NCBI GenBank assembly: GCA_023431405.1
Contig: JAEYVZ010000057.1
Coordinates: 1 to 34,818, forward strand
Reading direction: 5' to 3'
From: Actinomycetes bacterium
Lineage (GTDB): Bacteria > Actinomycetota > Actinomycetes > Actinomycetales > Microbacteriaceae
Length of the DNA: 34,818 nt
The translations under genes were made by a program, and so were the position numbers. This document shows, one piece after another, positions 8,796 to 16,630 of the stretch; position 1 is the first letter of the stretch, and each line of letters begins with the position of its first letter. The notes beneath the pieces were generated by a model, which saw nothing but the letters and a program-made list of their open reading frames with translations, was not told the DNA's origin and ran no database searches.

Positions 8796-9215
8796 TCAGG
8801 CCCTCGCGCCGAGCACCTTGACGATCACGCCGCGACGGCGCAGCTCCGTGACGGTGCGGGTCTCTTCGTCGACGTCGCGACCGAGGGCGTGCTTGTCGGC
8901 GACCACGAGCACGTCGCCCGATTCCAGGCGCCCGAACAGACGGGTGAGGCGCTCCGACCAGCTCTCACCGGTCTCGGGGGCAGGATGCCGGAACCCCTCG
9001 ATCGGCACGCCGAACTGCGCGAGTGCGTCGCGTTGGGCGATGACGCTCGGAAGGTCGTCGCGGGCGACGACGAGACCGACGAGCCGGGAGCCGGCGGGCC
9101 GCGCCGCCCACCACTCCGATCCCGACAGGATGACGGGCACCGCCTCGGTCGTCGTCGGAAGCGACACCGACTCGGCGTAGTCTGCCGGTCCGCGACCGGA
9201 TGGGTCGATGCTCAT
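8796..9215 (-). CDS. Degenerate serine-recombinase (resolvase) N-terminal-fold protein
   Basis: 139 residues, single domain, no DNA-binding C-terminus. Residues 44-136 follow the resolvase N-terminal pattern: a hydrophobic strand then ARDD (where active enzymes have A-R-V-S), Q61 and AL (the conserved Q..AL helix), a Gly-containing turn, SERLTRLFGRLESGDVLVV (86-105), LGRD (111-114) and ELRRRGVIVKVL. The nucleophilic Ser position is Asp54, so strand cleavage is not expected. A Shine-Dalgarno AAGGAG lies 6 bases before the ATG; a CTGCCA/CACAAT promoter-like pair is in the 87-base gap upstream. It is first of a two-gene unit with the carboxypeptidase. Assignment to the fold is from the pattern alone; function unknown. 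Confidence 0.75.
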   Translation of the reverse strand: MSIDPSGRGPADYAESVSLPTTTEAVPVILSGSEWWAARPAGSRLVGLVVARDDLPSVIAQRDALAQFGVPIEGFRHPAPETGESWSERLTRLFGRLESGDVLVVADKHALGRDVDEETRTVTELRRRGVIVKVLGARA

Positions 9216-9302
9216 CGGTGCTCCTTCATCGCCTGCGGCTCAGGCGGCGCAGACCCATTGTGCCAGCAGGTGCGCGTCTGGCAGCCTCGGGTCCCGTCAG
9301 AG

Positions 9303-11063
9303 TCACGGGCCGTCGGCGTCATCGCGGCGCAGCTCGAGGCTGACCTGTTCCGCGTCGAGCTCGGCGAGCACGTGCCGAAGGCTCTCGCTGGAATAGGAGC
9401 CTTCGTGCGAGAGGGCGCTGAGACGTTCGCGCATGGCATCGATGAGCACGAGCCGCAGCTCTCGCAGCGACGACGCGGATGCCACGGCGTCGTCTGCGGG
9501 GGGCTCCGCCATGCGGGCGCCGACCGTCTCCAGCAGCCGCGGGTCGAAGGGGGTGCCGTCGCCGGCGGCGAGCCCCGGTCTTCCGAGTCGTGCGACGGCC
9601 GCGGCGCGCAGTTCGTCGCGGAGGCGGCCGTCTTCGGCGGCGGAGTCGAGCCCTGCTGCCGGGGGGATGCGGAGCGTGCGGATGAGGGTGGGAAGCGACA
9701 GGCCTTGCACGAGCAGACTGATGAGGGCGACGAAGAACGCGGTGAGGATGAGCAGCTCTCGCTGCGGGGTGTCTTGGGGGAGCGTCTGGGCGGCGGCGAG
9801 CGTGACGACTCCGCGCATCCCCGCCCACACGATGACGGTGCCCTGCTTCCAGCCGAGCGCGGAGGCCTGGTAGTAGTCGAGATCGCGCAGGCTGCGCCGG
9901 ATGCGGCCCCGCACGCCTTCCACGCGCCGTTCGACGGCCGCTTCGTCGGTGAACCGGCGGGCGGCGCTCGAGCCGAACAAGCCCTTGCGCGATTCCGCGC
10001 GCGCCTGCGCCTCCGACGCGTCGAAGGTCTCGAGGCGGTGGTCGATCGCTTGCAGTCGTTCGCGACGAGCCGAGATGCGTGCGCGCCTGCCCTGCAGCGA
10101 CACGAGCCCCGCCACGTACCCGGCGCGCACCACCAGCACGATGCCGAGGGCCGCGCCGGCGAGGCCGAGGGCGACCCCCACGCCGTTGTGCTGTTCGAGG
10201 TTCGCGGTGACGAGATCTCGCAGTTCGAGGCCCATGACGAGGAACACGGCGCCCTCGAGGAGGAACTCGATGGTGCGCCAGTTGAGCTCGTCGGAGATCC
10301 GCTCCTCGGCGGTGAACCACCGCACCGCCCCCTGCCCCACGGTGATGCCGGCCACGACCGCGGCGACGAGGCCGGAACCTCCGAAGTGCTCGGTCGGGAA
10401 GTAGGCGGCGAAGGGCACGACGAAGCCGATCGCGGTGGATGCCGCCGAGTCGGCGAGCCATCGTCGCACCCGGAGGGCCAGCAGACCGATCACGACGCCG
10501 ACGACCACCGCCACGACCACGCCGAGCGCGAAGGTCCCGACCGTCCCCCAGAACGAGAAGCCTGCCGCCACGGCGGCCACCGAGGTGCGCAGCAGCACCA
10601 GGGCGGTCGCGTCGTTGAGGAGGCTCTCACCTTCGAGCATCGTGACGACGCGTGGCGAGATGCCGAGACGTTTGACGATCGAGGTGGCGACGGCATCCGT
10701 GGGCGAGAGGATCGCCCCGAGCGCCACCGCGAGCGCGAAGTCGAGGCCTGGGATCGCCCACATGAAGAACGCCCCCAGGACGAGGGCGCTGACGACGACG
10801 AGCAGCACCGCCAGCCCCGCGATCGGTCGCGCGTCGCGGCGGAACTCGACGGCGGGCAGCCGCACCGCGGCGGCGAACAGGAGCGGCGGGAGGACGCCCG
10901 CGAGGATGAACTCCGGGTCGACGGTGATCTTCGGGAGGAACAGCGAGGCGATGAGACCGATCGCGACGAGCACAAGCGGACCCGCGACGCTCAACCTCCG
11001 GGCGAGCACCGTGGAGGAGGCGATCACGATGACGCCGATGATGAGCGACGGGATCAGGTCCAC
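9303..11063 (-). CDS. Na+/H+ antiporter, CPA1 family
   Basis: 586 residues from a GTG start. About 12 membrane segments fill residues 1-400, with the CPA1 core motifs GAILSPTDAVATS (ion-binding Asp) and MLEGESLLNDATALVL. A soluble segment of about 100 residues with many Arg/Glu (RRARISARRERLQAID) interrupts the later helices (about 345-440), and a cytoplasmic tail of some 130 residues follows. It exchanges Na+ or K+ for H+ to control pH and salt (family knowledge). The gene seems to be transcribed leaderless: TAGTCT at 11070-11075 ends 6 bases before the GTG, with CTGACA 18 bases further upstream. It is probably a single-gene unit. Confidence 0.93.
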   Translation of the reverse strand: MDLIPSLIIGVIVIASSTVLARRLSVAGPLVLVAIGLIASLFLPKITVDPEFILAGVLPPLLFAAAVRLPAVEFRRDARPIAGLAVLLVVVSALVLGAFFMWAIPGLDFALAVALGAILSPTDAVATSIVKRLGISPRVVTMLEGESLLNDATALVLLRTSVAAVAAGFSFWGTVGTFALGVVVAVVVGVVIGLLALRVRRWLADSAASTAIGFVVPFAAYFPTEHFGGSGLVAAVVAGITVGQGAVRWFTAEERISDELNWRTIEFLLEGAVFLVMGLELRDLVTANLEQHNGVGVALGLAGAALGIVLVVRAGYVAGLVSLQGRRARISARRERLQAIDHRLETFDASEAQARAESRKGLFGSSAARRFTDEAAVERRVEGVRGRIRRSLRDLDYYQASALGWKQGTVIVWAGMRGVVTLAAAQTLPQDTPQRELLILTAFFVALISLLVQGLSLPTLIRTLRIPPAAGLDSAAEDGRLRDELRAAAVARLGRPGLAAGDGTPFDPRLLETVGARMAEPPADDAVASASSLRELRLVLIDAMRERLSALSHEGSYSSESLRHVLAELDAEQVSLELRRDDADGP

Positions 11064-11121
11064 GACGCGAGACTACCCGTGCCTCCCTGCATGTGTCAGA
11101 GCGGCGGACCCGTGACCCGTA

Positions 11122-12141
11122 TCAGCCGAGCACGCCGAGCGTCCGCACGGCATCGCGTTCCGCGGCGAGCTCGGTCACCGAGGCGTCGAGGCGCGCACGG
11201 CCCCGCGCATCGAGGTCGAGTCCTTCGACGATCCGGTAGCCGGAGCCGTCGCTCGTCACCGGGAACGAGCACACGAGACCCTCCGGCACGCCGTATTCGC
11301 CGTGCGACACGAGGGCCGCCGATGTCCAGTCGTCGCCGGTGCCGCGCACGGCGTCGCGTATGTGGGAGATGGCGGCGTTGGCGGCGGATGCCGCCGAAGA
11401 CGAGCCGCGCACCGCGATGATCTCGGCGCCGCGCGACGCGACCCGTGGGATGAACTCGTCGTCGAGCCAGGCGAGGGCCGCCGCCTCGCCGCCGAGGGCC
11501 TCCGCGAGCGCCTCGACCACGGGCCGGCCGCCGACGGTGGCATGGGCGACGTCGGGGAACTGCGTGGCGGAGTGGTTTCCCCACACCGCTATCCGGCGAA
11601 GGTCGGAGACGGGCACGCTCAGCTTCGCGGCCAGCTGGGCGAGCGCACGGTCATGGTCGAGGCGCGTGAGTGCCGAGAAGCGCTCGGCGGGGATGCCGGA
11701 CGCCGACGACGCCGCGATGAGCGCGTTCGTGTTGGCGGGGTTTCCCACCACGAGCACCTGGACGTCGTCGGCGGCGACCTCCCCGATCGCCGCGCCCTGC
11801 GGGGCGAAGATGCCGGCGTTGGCGGCCAGGAGGTCACCGCGCTCCATACCGGCGCTGCGAGGGCGCGCGCCCACGAGCATCGCGACGTTCGCGCCGTCGA
11901 ACGCGACGCGCGGGTCGTCGCTGACCTCGACGGAACGCAGCAGCGGGAAAGCGCAGTCCTCCAACTCGAGCGCCGTGCCTTCGGCGGCCTTCATGCCCTG
12001 CGGGATCTCGAGCAGGCGCAACGCCACCGGGCGGTCGCTGCCGAGCATCGCGCCCGAGGCGATGCGGAACAGCAGCGCGTACCCGATCTGGCCCCCGGCT
12101 CCCGTGACGGTGATGGTGGTCGTCGTGCGAGGCGCGTTCAT
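11122..12141 (-). CDS. mdh: Malate dehydrogenase
   Basis: 339 residues, close to the usual length of the dimeric NAD-dependent type. Visible are the Rossmann GAGGQIGYALL, the substrate Arg loop GARPRSAGMERGDLL, GNPANTNALI, LTRLDHDRA (Arg and Asp of the relay) and the catalytic His in WGNHSATQFPD. It interconverts malate and oxaloacetate in the TCA cycle in the cytoplasm. TAGGCT at 12149-12154 sits 7 bases before the ATG and no Shine-Dalgarno is seen, so a leaderless mRNA is likely. It is divergent from the metallopeptidase gene across 122 bases. Confidence 0.96.
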   Translation of the reverse strand: MNAPRTTTTITVTGAGGQIGYALLFRIASGAMLGSDRPVALRLLEIPQGMKAAEGTALELEDCAFPLLRSVEVSDDPRVAFDGANVAMLVGARPRSAGMERGDLLAANAGIFAPQGAAIGEVAADDVQVLVVGNPANTNALIAASSASGIPAERFSALTRLDHDRALAQLAAKLSVPVSDLRRIAVWGNHSATQFPDVAHATVGGRPVVEALAEALGGEAAALAWLDDEFIPRVASRGAEIIAVRGSSSAASAANAAISHIRDAVRGTGDDWTSAALVSHGEYGVPEGLVCSFPVTSDGSGYRIVEGLDLDARGRARLDASVTELAAERDAVRTLGVLG

Positions 12142-12248
12142 GGGCCCGAGCCTATTGCGCGGGCACCGCCACGCCCACGATGTGCGCCGTGCTTATACCG
12201 TGTCGGGCGGTGTGCGCCATACCCCCTGTTCTGTTGTGTGGGCACGCC

Positions 12249-12263
12249 AGTACGGTGATCCGC
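12249..12263 (+). promoter_or_regulatory. Candidate leaderless promoter of the metallopeptidase operon
   Basis: A TACGGT -10-like box at 12251-12256 lies 7 bases before the ATG at 12264, which would start the transcript at the start codon. There is no Shine-Dalgarno. The -35 region is weak. It shares the 122-base divergent gap with the mdh promoter (TAGGCT, 12149-12154, opposite strand). Confidence 0.4.
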
Positions 12264-13139
12264 ATGACGTTCAACAGGAACGCCGAGCTCGGCGGCACGA
12301 CGGCGCGCAAGCGCGGAGGCGGCGGCATGGTCGCCGGCGGCGTCGGGGTGGCCGGCCTCGGCGGGCTCGCCCTCCTGCTGCTGAGCCTGTTCACCGGAGG
12401 CGACTTCACGAGTCTCCTCGGCGGACCGGCCGGGCCGTCGTCGGGCGATCAGGGCACCGCGATCGAAGACTGTCAGACAGGCGCCGACGCCAACGCGAGC
12501 GATGAATGCCGGCTCGTGTTCGGGCAGAAGGTGCTCGACGGGTTCTGGGATGGCCGCGTCGACGGCTACCGCGCCCCGCAGCTGGTCATCGTCGACCAGC
12601 AGACCTCCACGGCGTGCGGCACGGCATCCAATGCCACCGGTCCGTTCTACTGCCCGCCGGAGGAGACCATCTACGTCGACCCGACGTTCTTCGGCATCCT
12701 GCGCGATCAGTTCGGCGCGGAGGCCGGGGATCTCGCGCAGCTCTACGTGCTGGCCCATGAATACGGTCACCACGTGCAGCAGCTGATCGGCGTCTTCGAC
12801 TCCTACCCCTCCAACGGCACCGGGCCGGAGAGCAACGGTGTGCGCACCGAACTGCAGGCCGACTGCTTCGCCGGGGCGTGGATGGCGGCGATGACCGAGG
12901 AGAAGGACGCCAACGGCGTCCCCTATCTGAAGGAGCCCACTCAGGCTCAGATCGACGATGCGCTCAACGCCGCCGCGACGGTCGGTGACGACCACATTCA
13001 AGAGCAGTCGTCGGGCAGCACCAACCCCGAGACGTGGACCCACGGTTCGAGCGAGCAGCGCCAGCGGTGGCTCATGACGGGATATGAGAAGGGCGTCGGC
13101 GCCTGCGACACCTTCGGCATCTCGGGGCGTGATCTGTGA
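12264..13139 (+). CDS. Neutral zinc metallopeptidase (YpfJ/KPN_02809 family)
   Basis: 291 residues from the ATG at 12264; the open frame upstream was not used because the -10 box lies there. After a short N-terminus and a Gly-rich membrane helix (about residues 22-46) comes the family's extracytoplasmic protease domain: HEYGHHVQQ with zinc His165, Glu166 and His169, and third ligand Glu196 in RTELQADCFAG. Further family features are IYVDPTFF and WTHGSSEQR near the end. Substrates are unknown in the family. Its stop overlaps the start of the peptidase gene (GTGA), so the two are coupled. Confidence 0.9.
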   Translation: MTFNRNAELGGTTARKRGGGGMVAGGVGVAGLGGLALLLLSLFTGGDFTSLLGGPAGPSSGDQGTAIEDCQTGADANASDECRLVFGQKVLDGFWDGRVDGYRAPQLVIVDQQTSTACGTASNATGPFYCPPEETIYVDPTFFGILRDQFGAEAGDLAQLYVLAHEYGHHVQQLIGVFDSYPSNGTGPESNGVRTELQADCFAGAWMAAMTEEKDANGVPYLKEPTQAQIDDALNAAATVGDDHIQEQSSGSTNPETWTHGSSEQRQRWLMTGYEKGVGACDTFGISGRDL

Positions 13140-14173
13140 CCGGCGCATCCGACGGCGCCGGCCCCGCGCACCTCGACGGCATCCTCTATCCGCCGATCGA
13201 GCCGTATGAGACGGGTGAACTGCTCGTGGGCGACGGGCAGCGCGTGTACTGGGAGCAGTCCGGCAACCCCGACGGCAAGCCCGTGGTCTTCCTCCACGGC
13301 GGCCCCGGCGGCGGCACGTCGCCCTGGCACCGCCGCTTCTTCGACCCGGAGCGCTATCGCATCATCCTCTTCGACCAGCGCGGGTGCGGACGCAGCACCC
13401 CGCACGCGAGCGAGCCGGGCGCCGACCTCCGCTTCAACACGACATGGCATCTCGTGGCCGACATGGAGCTGCTGCGTCGCAACCTCGGCATCGACCGGTG
13501 GCAGGTGTTCGGCGGATCGTGGGGCAGCACGCTCGCCCTCGCCTACGCGCAGGCGCATCCGGATGCCGTGAGCGAGCTCGTGCTGCGCGGCATCTTCACC
13601 GTGCGCCGACACGAGCTGGAGTGGCTGTACGAGGGCGGGGCGGCCGTCGTCTTCCCCGACCTGTGGGAGGCCTTCATCGCTCCGATCCCGGTGCTCGAGC
13701 GCACGCGGATGATCGAGGCGTACCACCGGCGCCTGAGCGATCCCGACCCGGCCGTGCATGAGCCCGCGGGGGTGGCGTGGACCACGTGGGAGGCCTCCAC
13801 CGTCACCCTCCGCCCGGATCCCGACCTGGTCGCCTCGATGGCCGAGCCTGCCGCGGCGGTCGCCTTCGCGCGCATCGAGAACCACTACTTCCTGCATGAA
13901 GCGTGGCTTCGCGACGGGCAGCTGATCGCGGATGCGGGCCGCATCCGGCACATCCCCGCCGTCATCGTCCAGGGCCGTTACGACATGTGCACGCCGATGA
14001 TGACGGCGTGGGACCTCCATCGCGCGTGGCCCGAGGCCGAGTTCGTGATCGTGCCCGACGCCTCGCACTCCGCGTCGGAGCCGGGCATCGCCGAGGCTCT
14101 GCGGGCGGCGACCGACAGGTTCGCCTCAGGTGGAGGGGAGGAACGCCCAGACGCGGGCGCCGCCGAGGGGTGA
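13136..14173 (+). CDS. pip: Prolyl aminopeptidase (proline iminopeptidase, S33)
   Basis: 345 residues starting at GTG in a 4-base overlap with the metallopeptidase. It has the alpha/beta-hydrolase fold with oxyanion loop HGGPGGG, FDQRGCGRSTPH, nucleophile Ser128 in GGSWGS, an acidic residue in GRYDMCTP and a His in PDASHSASEP. The N-terminal LYPPIEPYETG and the length are typical of prolyl aminopeptidase, which releases N-terminal proline from peptides in the cytoplasm. The last 16 codons overlap the 3' end of the opposing histidine kinase gene by 48 bases. The extra Gly/Glu-rich C-terminus after the domain suggests the gene once ended earlier (inference). Confidence 0.93.
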   Translation: MTGASDGAGPAHLDGILYPPIEPYETGELLVGDGQRVYWEQSGNPDGKPVVFLHGGPGGGTSPWHRRFFDPERYRIILFDQRGCGRSTPHASEPGADLRFNTTWHLVADMELLRRNLGIDRWQVFGGSWGSTLALAYAQAHPDAVSELVLRGIFTVRRHELEWLYEGGAAVVFPDLWEAFIAPIPVLERTRMIEAYHRRLSDPDPAVHEPAGVAWTTWEASTVTLRPDPDLVASMAEPAAAVAFARIENHYFLHEAWLRDGQLIADAGRIRHIPAVIVQGRYDMCTPMMTAWDLHRAWPEAEFVIVPDASHSASEPGIAEALRAATDRFASGGGEERPDAGAAEG

Positions 14174-15298
14174 ATCTTCGATCCACATGCGTCCGCGGTG
14201 GGCGTCGACCGCACGGCGACACGCGGTCAGACCGATGCCGAACCCGGGAACGCCCGTCGACGACCCGCGCTCGAGCGGCTCGAACACCCGCTCCCGCTCC
14301 GACACCGGGATGCCGGGGCCGTTGTCGTCGACGATGATGCTGACGCCCGCGGTGGCGGGCGCGACCGTGACGAGCACCCGGGGGGCATCGGTGACGGTGC
14401 CCGCGAACTTGACGGCGTTGCCGACGAGGTTCTCGAGGAGCACACCGAGGAGCGTGGGGTCGCCGTCGACCGACGCCGCCCCCTCGACCGAGACGGAGAC
14501 GGCAGCATGAGGGGCGGCCGCGCGCAGCTCTTCCACCACCTGCGATACGAGCGGCTCGATCTCGACAGATCGAGGCTGGAGCGCGTCGCGACCCAGTCGT
14601 GCGAACCCCAGCAGGCGGGAGATCAACGCCGACATGCGCTCGGCGGCCGACCGTGCTCGCGACAGCGAACGACGGGCGGCCGGGAGGGCCGCGACGTCGG
14701 GTACATCGGCGGCGAGATCGATGTACCCGGTGAGCGCCGTCAGCGGGTTGCGGAGGTCATGGGCGACCTGAGCGGCGAAACCGTCGAGACGGCCGTTCGC
14801 GTCCTCGAGCTCGTGGGCGACACGGCGAAGCTCCAGCACGTCCACGATCTGCCGGGCGATGAGGGCCAGGGCGTCATCCGCGTCGTCTGCCAGCCCGCGG
14901 GCCACGTCGTCGAACACGCAGAGGGTGCCGATGGCGACACCCAGAGGCGTCACGAGGGGGCTCGAAGCGTAGAACCTCACGCGGGCGATCTCGCCGGTGA
15001 CGAACGGGTTCTGCGCGAAGCGGTCGTCGAGGGCGGCGTCTTCGACGACGACATGACCGGGATCGCGGAAGACCACGGCGCACATGGAGTCCTCCCGGCG
15101 GCAGACCGCCGGTTCGAAGCCCACGGCGGCGATCTGATGCTGGTGCCGGTCATCGATCACGTTGATGACGGCCTTGGGAACGTCGCACACCAGCGCGGCA
15201 AGGCGGACGAGGCCTTCCAGCTCGGCAGCGGGCGGAAGCGTCAGAACGCCGTAGTCATCGATGAGTGCCCGCCGGACGTCATCATCCACCCTGTTCAC
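14126..15298 (-). CDS. GAF-domain sensor histidine kinase (orphan)
   Basis: 390 residues from the GTG at 15298, preceded by GGGAGAG seven bases upstream; an open frame reaches 15424 but crosses the promoter and repeat region. A GAF domain fills about 15-160 (VPKAVINVIDD, then a Cys-containing CRREDSMCAVVF). HisKA follows with phospho-acceptor His180 in AHDLRNPLTAL, then the ATPase domain with the N box (LLENLVGNAVKF), VDDNGPGIP and GFGIGLTACRRAV. It has no membrane segment, so it is soluble. No response regulator gene lies nearby, making the partner unknown. The GAF class resembles those of light, redox or small-molecule sensors, but no chromophore site can be assigned. The promoter region carries a 14-base tandem duplication. 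Confidence 0.92.
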   Translation of the reverse strand: MNRVDDDVRRALIDDYGVLTLPPAAELEGLVRLAALVCDVPKAVINVIDDRHQHQIAAVGFEPAVCRREDSMCAVVFRDPGHVVVEDAALDDRFAQNPFVTGEIARVRFYASSPLVTPLGVAIGTLCVFDDVARGLADDADDALALIARQIVDVLELRRVAHELEDANGRLDGFAAQVAHDLRNPLTALTGYIDLAADVPDVAALPAARRSLSRARSAAERMSALISRLLGFARLGRDALQPRSVEIEPLVSQVVEELRAAAPHAAVSVSVEGAASVDGDPTLLGVLLENLVGNAVKFAGTVTDAPRVLVTVAPATAGVSIIVDDNGPGIPVSERERVFEPLERGSSTGVPGFGIGLTACRRAVDAHRGRMWIEDSPLGGARVWAFLPST

Positions 15299-15327
15299 TT
15301 GTGTCTCTCCCGGAACTCGTTCTCCGC

Positions 15328-15333
15328 AGTTTA
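15328..15333 (-). promoter_or_regulatory. Candidate -10 box of the histidine kinase gene
   Basis: Read on the minus strand this is TAAACT, matching TANNNT. It would start a leader of about 23 bases that contains the GGGAGAG ribosome binding site. The tandem 14-base repeat at 15335-15362 lies directly upstream over the -35 region. Confidence 0.4.
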
Positions 15334-15334
15334 T

Positions 15335-15362
15335 CGAGGCGTCGCGACCGAGGCGTCGCGAC
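15335..15362. repeat. Perfect 14-base tandem duplication in the kinase/TerC intergenic region
   Basis: CGAGGCGTCGCGAC occurs twice head to tail without mismatch (15335-15348 and 15349-15362). It covers the -35 region of the proposed histidine kinase promoter, so it could be a pair of activator or repressor half-sites; a replication-slippage duplication is the simpler alternative. Confidence 0.85.
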
Positions 15363-15404
15363 CGGCCGGGTCGCCGGTTCCGGCTGTGAATCCGCCCGAC
15401 CGAC

Positions 15405-15434
15405 TTGACGAGCCTCCACGGCATCCTTTTTCAT
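15405..15434 (+). promoter_or_regulatory. terC: Candidate promoter of the riboswitch-terC unit
   Basis: TTGACG at 15405-15410 and TTTCAT at 15429-15434 are separated by 18 bases. Transcription would begin near 15441, exactly where the riboswitch P1 stem begins, which supports the assignment. Confidence 0.6.
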
Positions 15435-15440
15435 GGTCCG

Positions 15441-15526
15441 AGAAGGGGAGTAATCCTCGCTTCGCATCGTCAGTACGTTCCCGAGGGGGATCCGGTGCGA
15501 GGGGCAGCGGCCCGATGAGACCTTCA
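15441..15526 (+). ncRNA. yybP-ykoY manganese riboswitch
   Basis: The conserved first loop GGGGAGTA is at 15445-15452 and the second conserved element GAGACCTTC at 15517-15525. P1 forms between GAAGG (15442-15446) and CCTTC (15521-15525); the next helix forms between CCTCGC (15455-15460) and GCGAGG (15497-15502). Between them ATCGTCAGTACG resembles the internal junction of the class. This class senses Mn2+ and typically controls TerC/Alx-type exporters (established), and a TerC gene begins 25 bases downstream with a GGAGG ribosome binding site at 15537-15541. Switching is probably at translation or an early step; no clear terminator stem is seen before the ATG. Confidence 0.85.
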
Positions 15527-15550
15527 CGAGAGATCGTGGAGGTCTTTGTC

Positions 15551-16591
15551 ATGAATGCAGCCGTCTCGCTCGATGTGCCCCTCTGGGCCTGGTTCGCGGT
15601 GCTCGCCGTCATCCTCGCCATGCTGGCGATCGACCTGGTCGCCCACCGCCGCGCCGCGGTGATCGGAGTGCGAGAGGCGGCGGTGTGGTCGGCCGTGTGG
15701 GTCGCGCTGGGCATCTCGTTCGGCGCCGTCGTGTGGATGCTGTGGGGGGCGGAGTTCGGCCAGCAGTACTACGCCGGTTACCTGATCGAGAAGTCGCTCG
15801 CCGTCGACAACGTGTTCGTGTGGGCGATCATCTTCGCCGCGTTCGGGGTGCCGCGCGAGTACCAGCACCGGGTGCTGTTCCTCGGGGTGCTGGGGGCGCT
15901 CGTGTTCCGCGGGCTCTTCATCGCCGCCGGCGCCGCCCTCATCGACAGCTTCTCGTGGGTGCTGTACGTCTTCGCCGCCTTCCTCATCTACACCGGCTGG
16001 CGCATGTTCCGCAGCCGTGACGAGCACTTCCGTCCGGAGCGCTCGCGGGCTCTGAAGCTGTTCCGCCGCGTGGTGCCGATGACCGACGCCTTCCACGGGC
16101 AGCGCTTCCTCGTGCGGGTGGGCGGGGTCGTGCTGGCCACGCCGCTTCTGGCCGTGCTGGTGCTCGTGGAGACGACCGACATCGTGTTCGCCGTCGACTC
16201 GATTCCCGCGATCTTCGCGGTGACCAGCGAACCGTTCCTCGTGTTCACCGCCAACGCGTTCGCGATCCTCGGTCTTCGCGCCATGTACTTCCTGCTCGCA
16301 GACCTCATGCACCGCTTCGTGTACCTGAAGACCGGGCTGTCGGCGGTGCTCGTGTGGGTGGGAGTGAAGATGCTGCTCCTCGACGTCGTGAAGATCCCCA
16401 CCACGGTGAGCCTGGCCGTCGTGGCGGCGATCATCGCGGTGTCGATCGTGCTCAGCCTGCGGGCGACACGGGGGCAGGGGCGGCGCGAGATCGCGGTCGA
16501 GGCCGCCGGTCCGTTCCGGCGCGCCAGCGCCGAGGAGATCGCGCAGACCGAGCCCGTCTGGCGTCGTCGGCGCTCTGTCAGGCGCGGCTGA
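15551..16591 (+). CDS. terC: TerC-family membrane protein, probable Mn2+ exporter
   Basis: 346 residues from the ATG at 15551, 8 bases after GGAGG; an in-frame ATG at 15515 lies inside the riboswitch and is rejected. About nine membrane segments are visible. Conserved TerC features are EKSLAVDNVFVWAIIF and ETTDIVFAVDSIPAIFAVT, whose intramembrane acidic residues are thought to handle the metal. The cytoplasmic loop FRSRDEHFRPERSRALK and a basic C-terminus (RRRRSVRRG) are also present. With the yybP-ykoY element upstream, a role in Mn2+ efflux, as for Alx and YceF/YkoY relatives, is well supported. Resistance to tellurite, from which the family takes its name, is not implied. Confidence 0.93.
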   Translation: MNAAVSLDVPLWAWFAVLAVILAMLAIDLVAHRRAAVIGVREAAVWSAVWVALGISFGAVVWMLWGAEFGQQYYAGYLIEKSLAVDNVFVWAIIFAAFGVPREYQHRVLFLGVLGALVFRGLFIAAGAALIDSFSWVLYVFAAFLIYTGWRMFRSRDEHFRPERSRALKLFRRVVPMTDAFHGQRFLVRVGGVVLATPLLAVLVLVETTDIVFAVDSIPAIFAVTSEPFLVFTANAFAILGLRAMYFLLADLMHRFVYLKTGLSAVLVWVGVKMLLLDVVKIPTTVSLAVVAAIIAVSIVLSLRATRGQGRREIAVEAAGPFRRASAEEIAQTEPVWRRRRSVRRG

Positions 16592-16597
16592 TAGGGT
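16592..16597 (+). promoter_or_regulatory. Candidate -10 box of the DEAD-box helicase gene
   Basis: TAGGGT directly follows the TerC stop codon. A transcript from about 16604 would have a leader near 158 bases before the helicase ATG, beginning with the 16610-16627 hairpin. The -35 region is poor, so this is tentative. Confidence 0.35.
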
Positions 16598-16609
16598 GGG
16601 ATCACTTGC

Positions 16610-16630
16610 AACGCCGACTCCGGCGTTTCT
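16610..16630 (+). terminator. Hairpin with short T run after terC (terminator or leader hairpin)
   Basis: AACGCCG (16610-16616) pairs perfectly with CGGCGTT (16621-16627) around the loop ACTC and is followed by a further T and TCTCG. It can terminate terC or, if transcription starts at the TAGGGT box, act as a stem at the 5' end of the helicase leader. Confidence 0.55.

Noticed and set aside
8091..11420. 1109-codon open frame on the plus strand
   Set aside because: Runs antisense through the carboxypeptidase, resolvase-like and antiporter genes and translates to low-complexity charged sequence.
14198..15550. Long N-terminal extension of the TerC frame
   Set aside because: It crosses the histidine kinase gene and the riboswitch; a good ribosome binding site marks the ATG at 15551.
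15515..15550. In-frame upstream ATG for terC
   Set aside because: It lies inside the conserved 3' part of the riboswitch and has no ribosome binding site.
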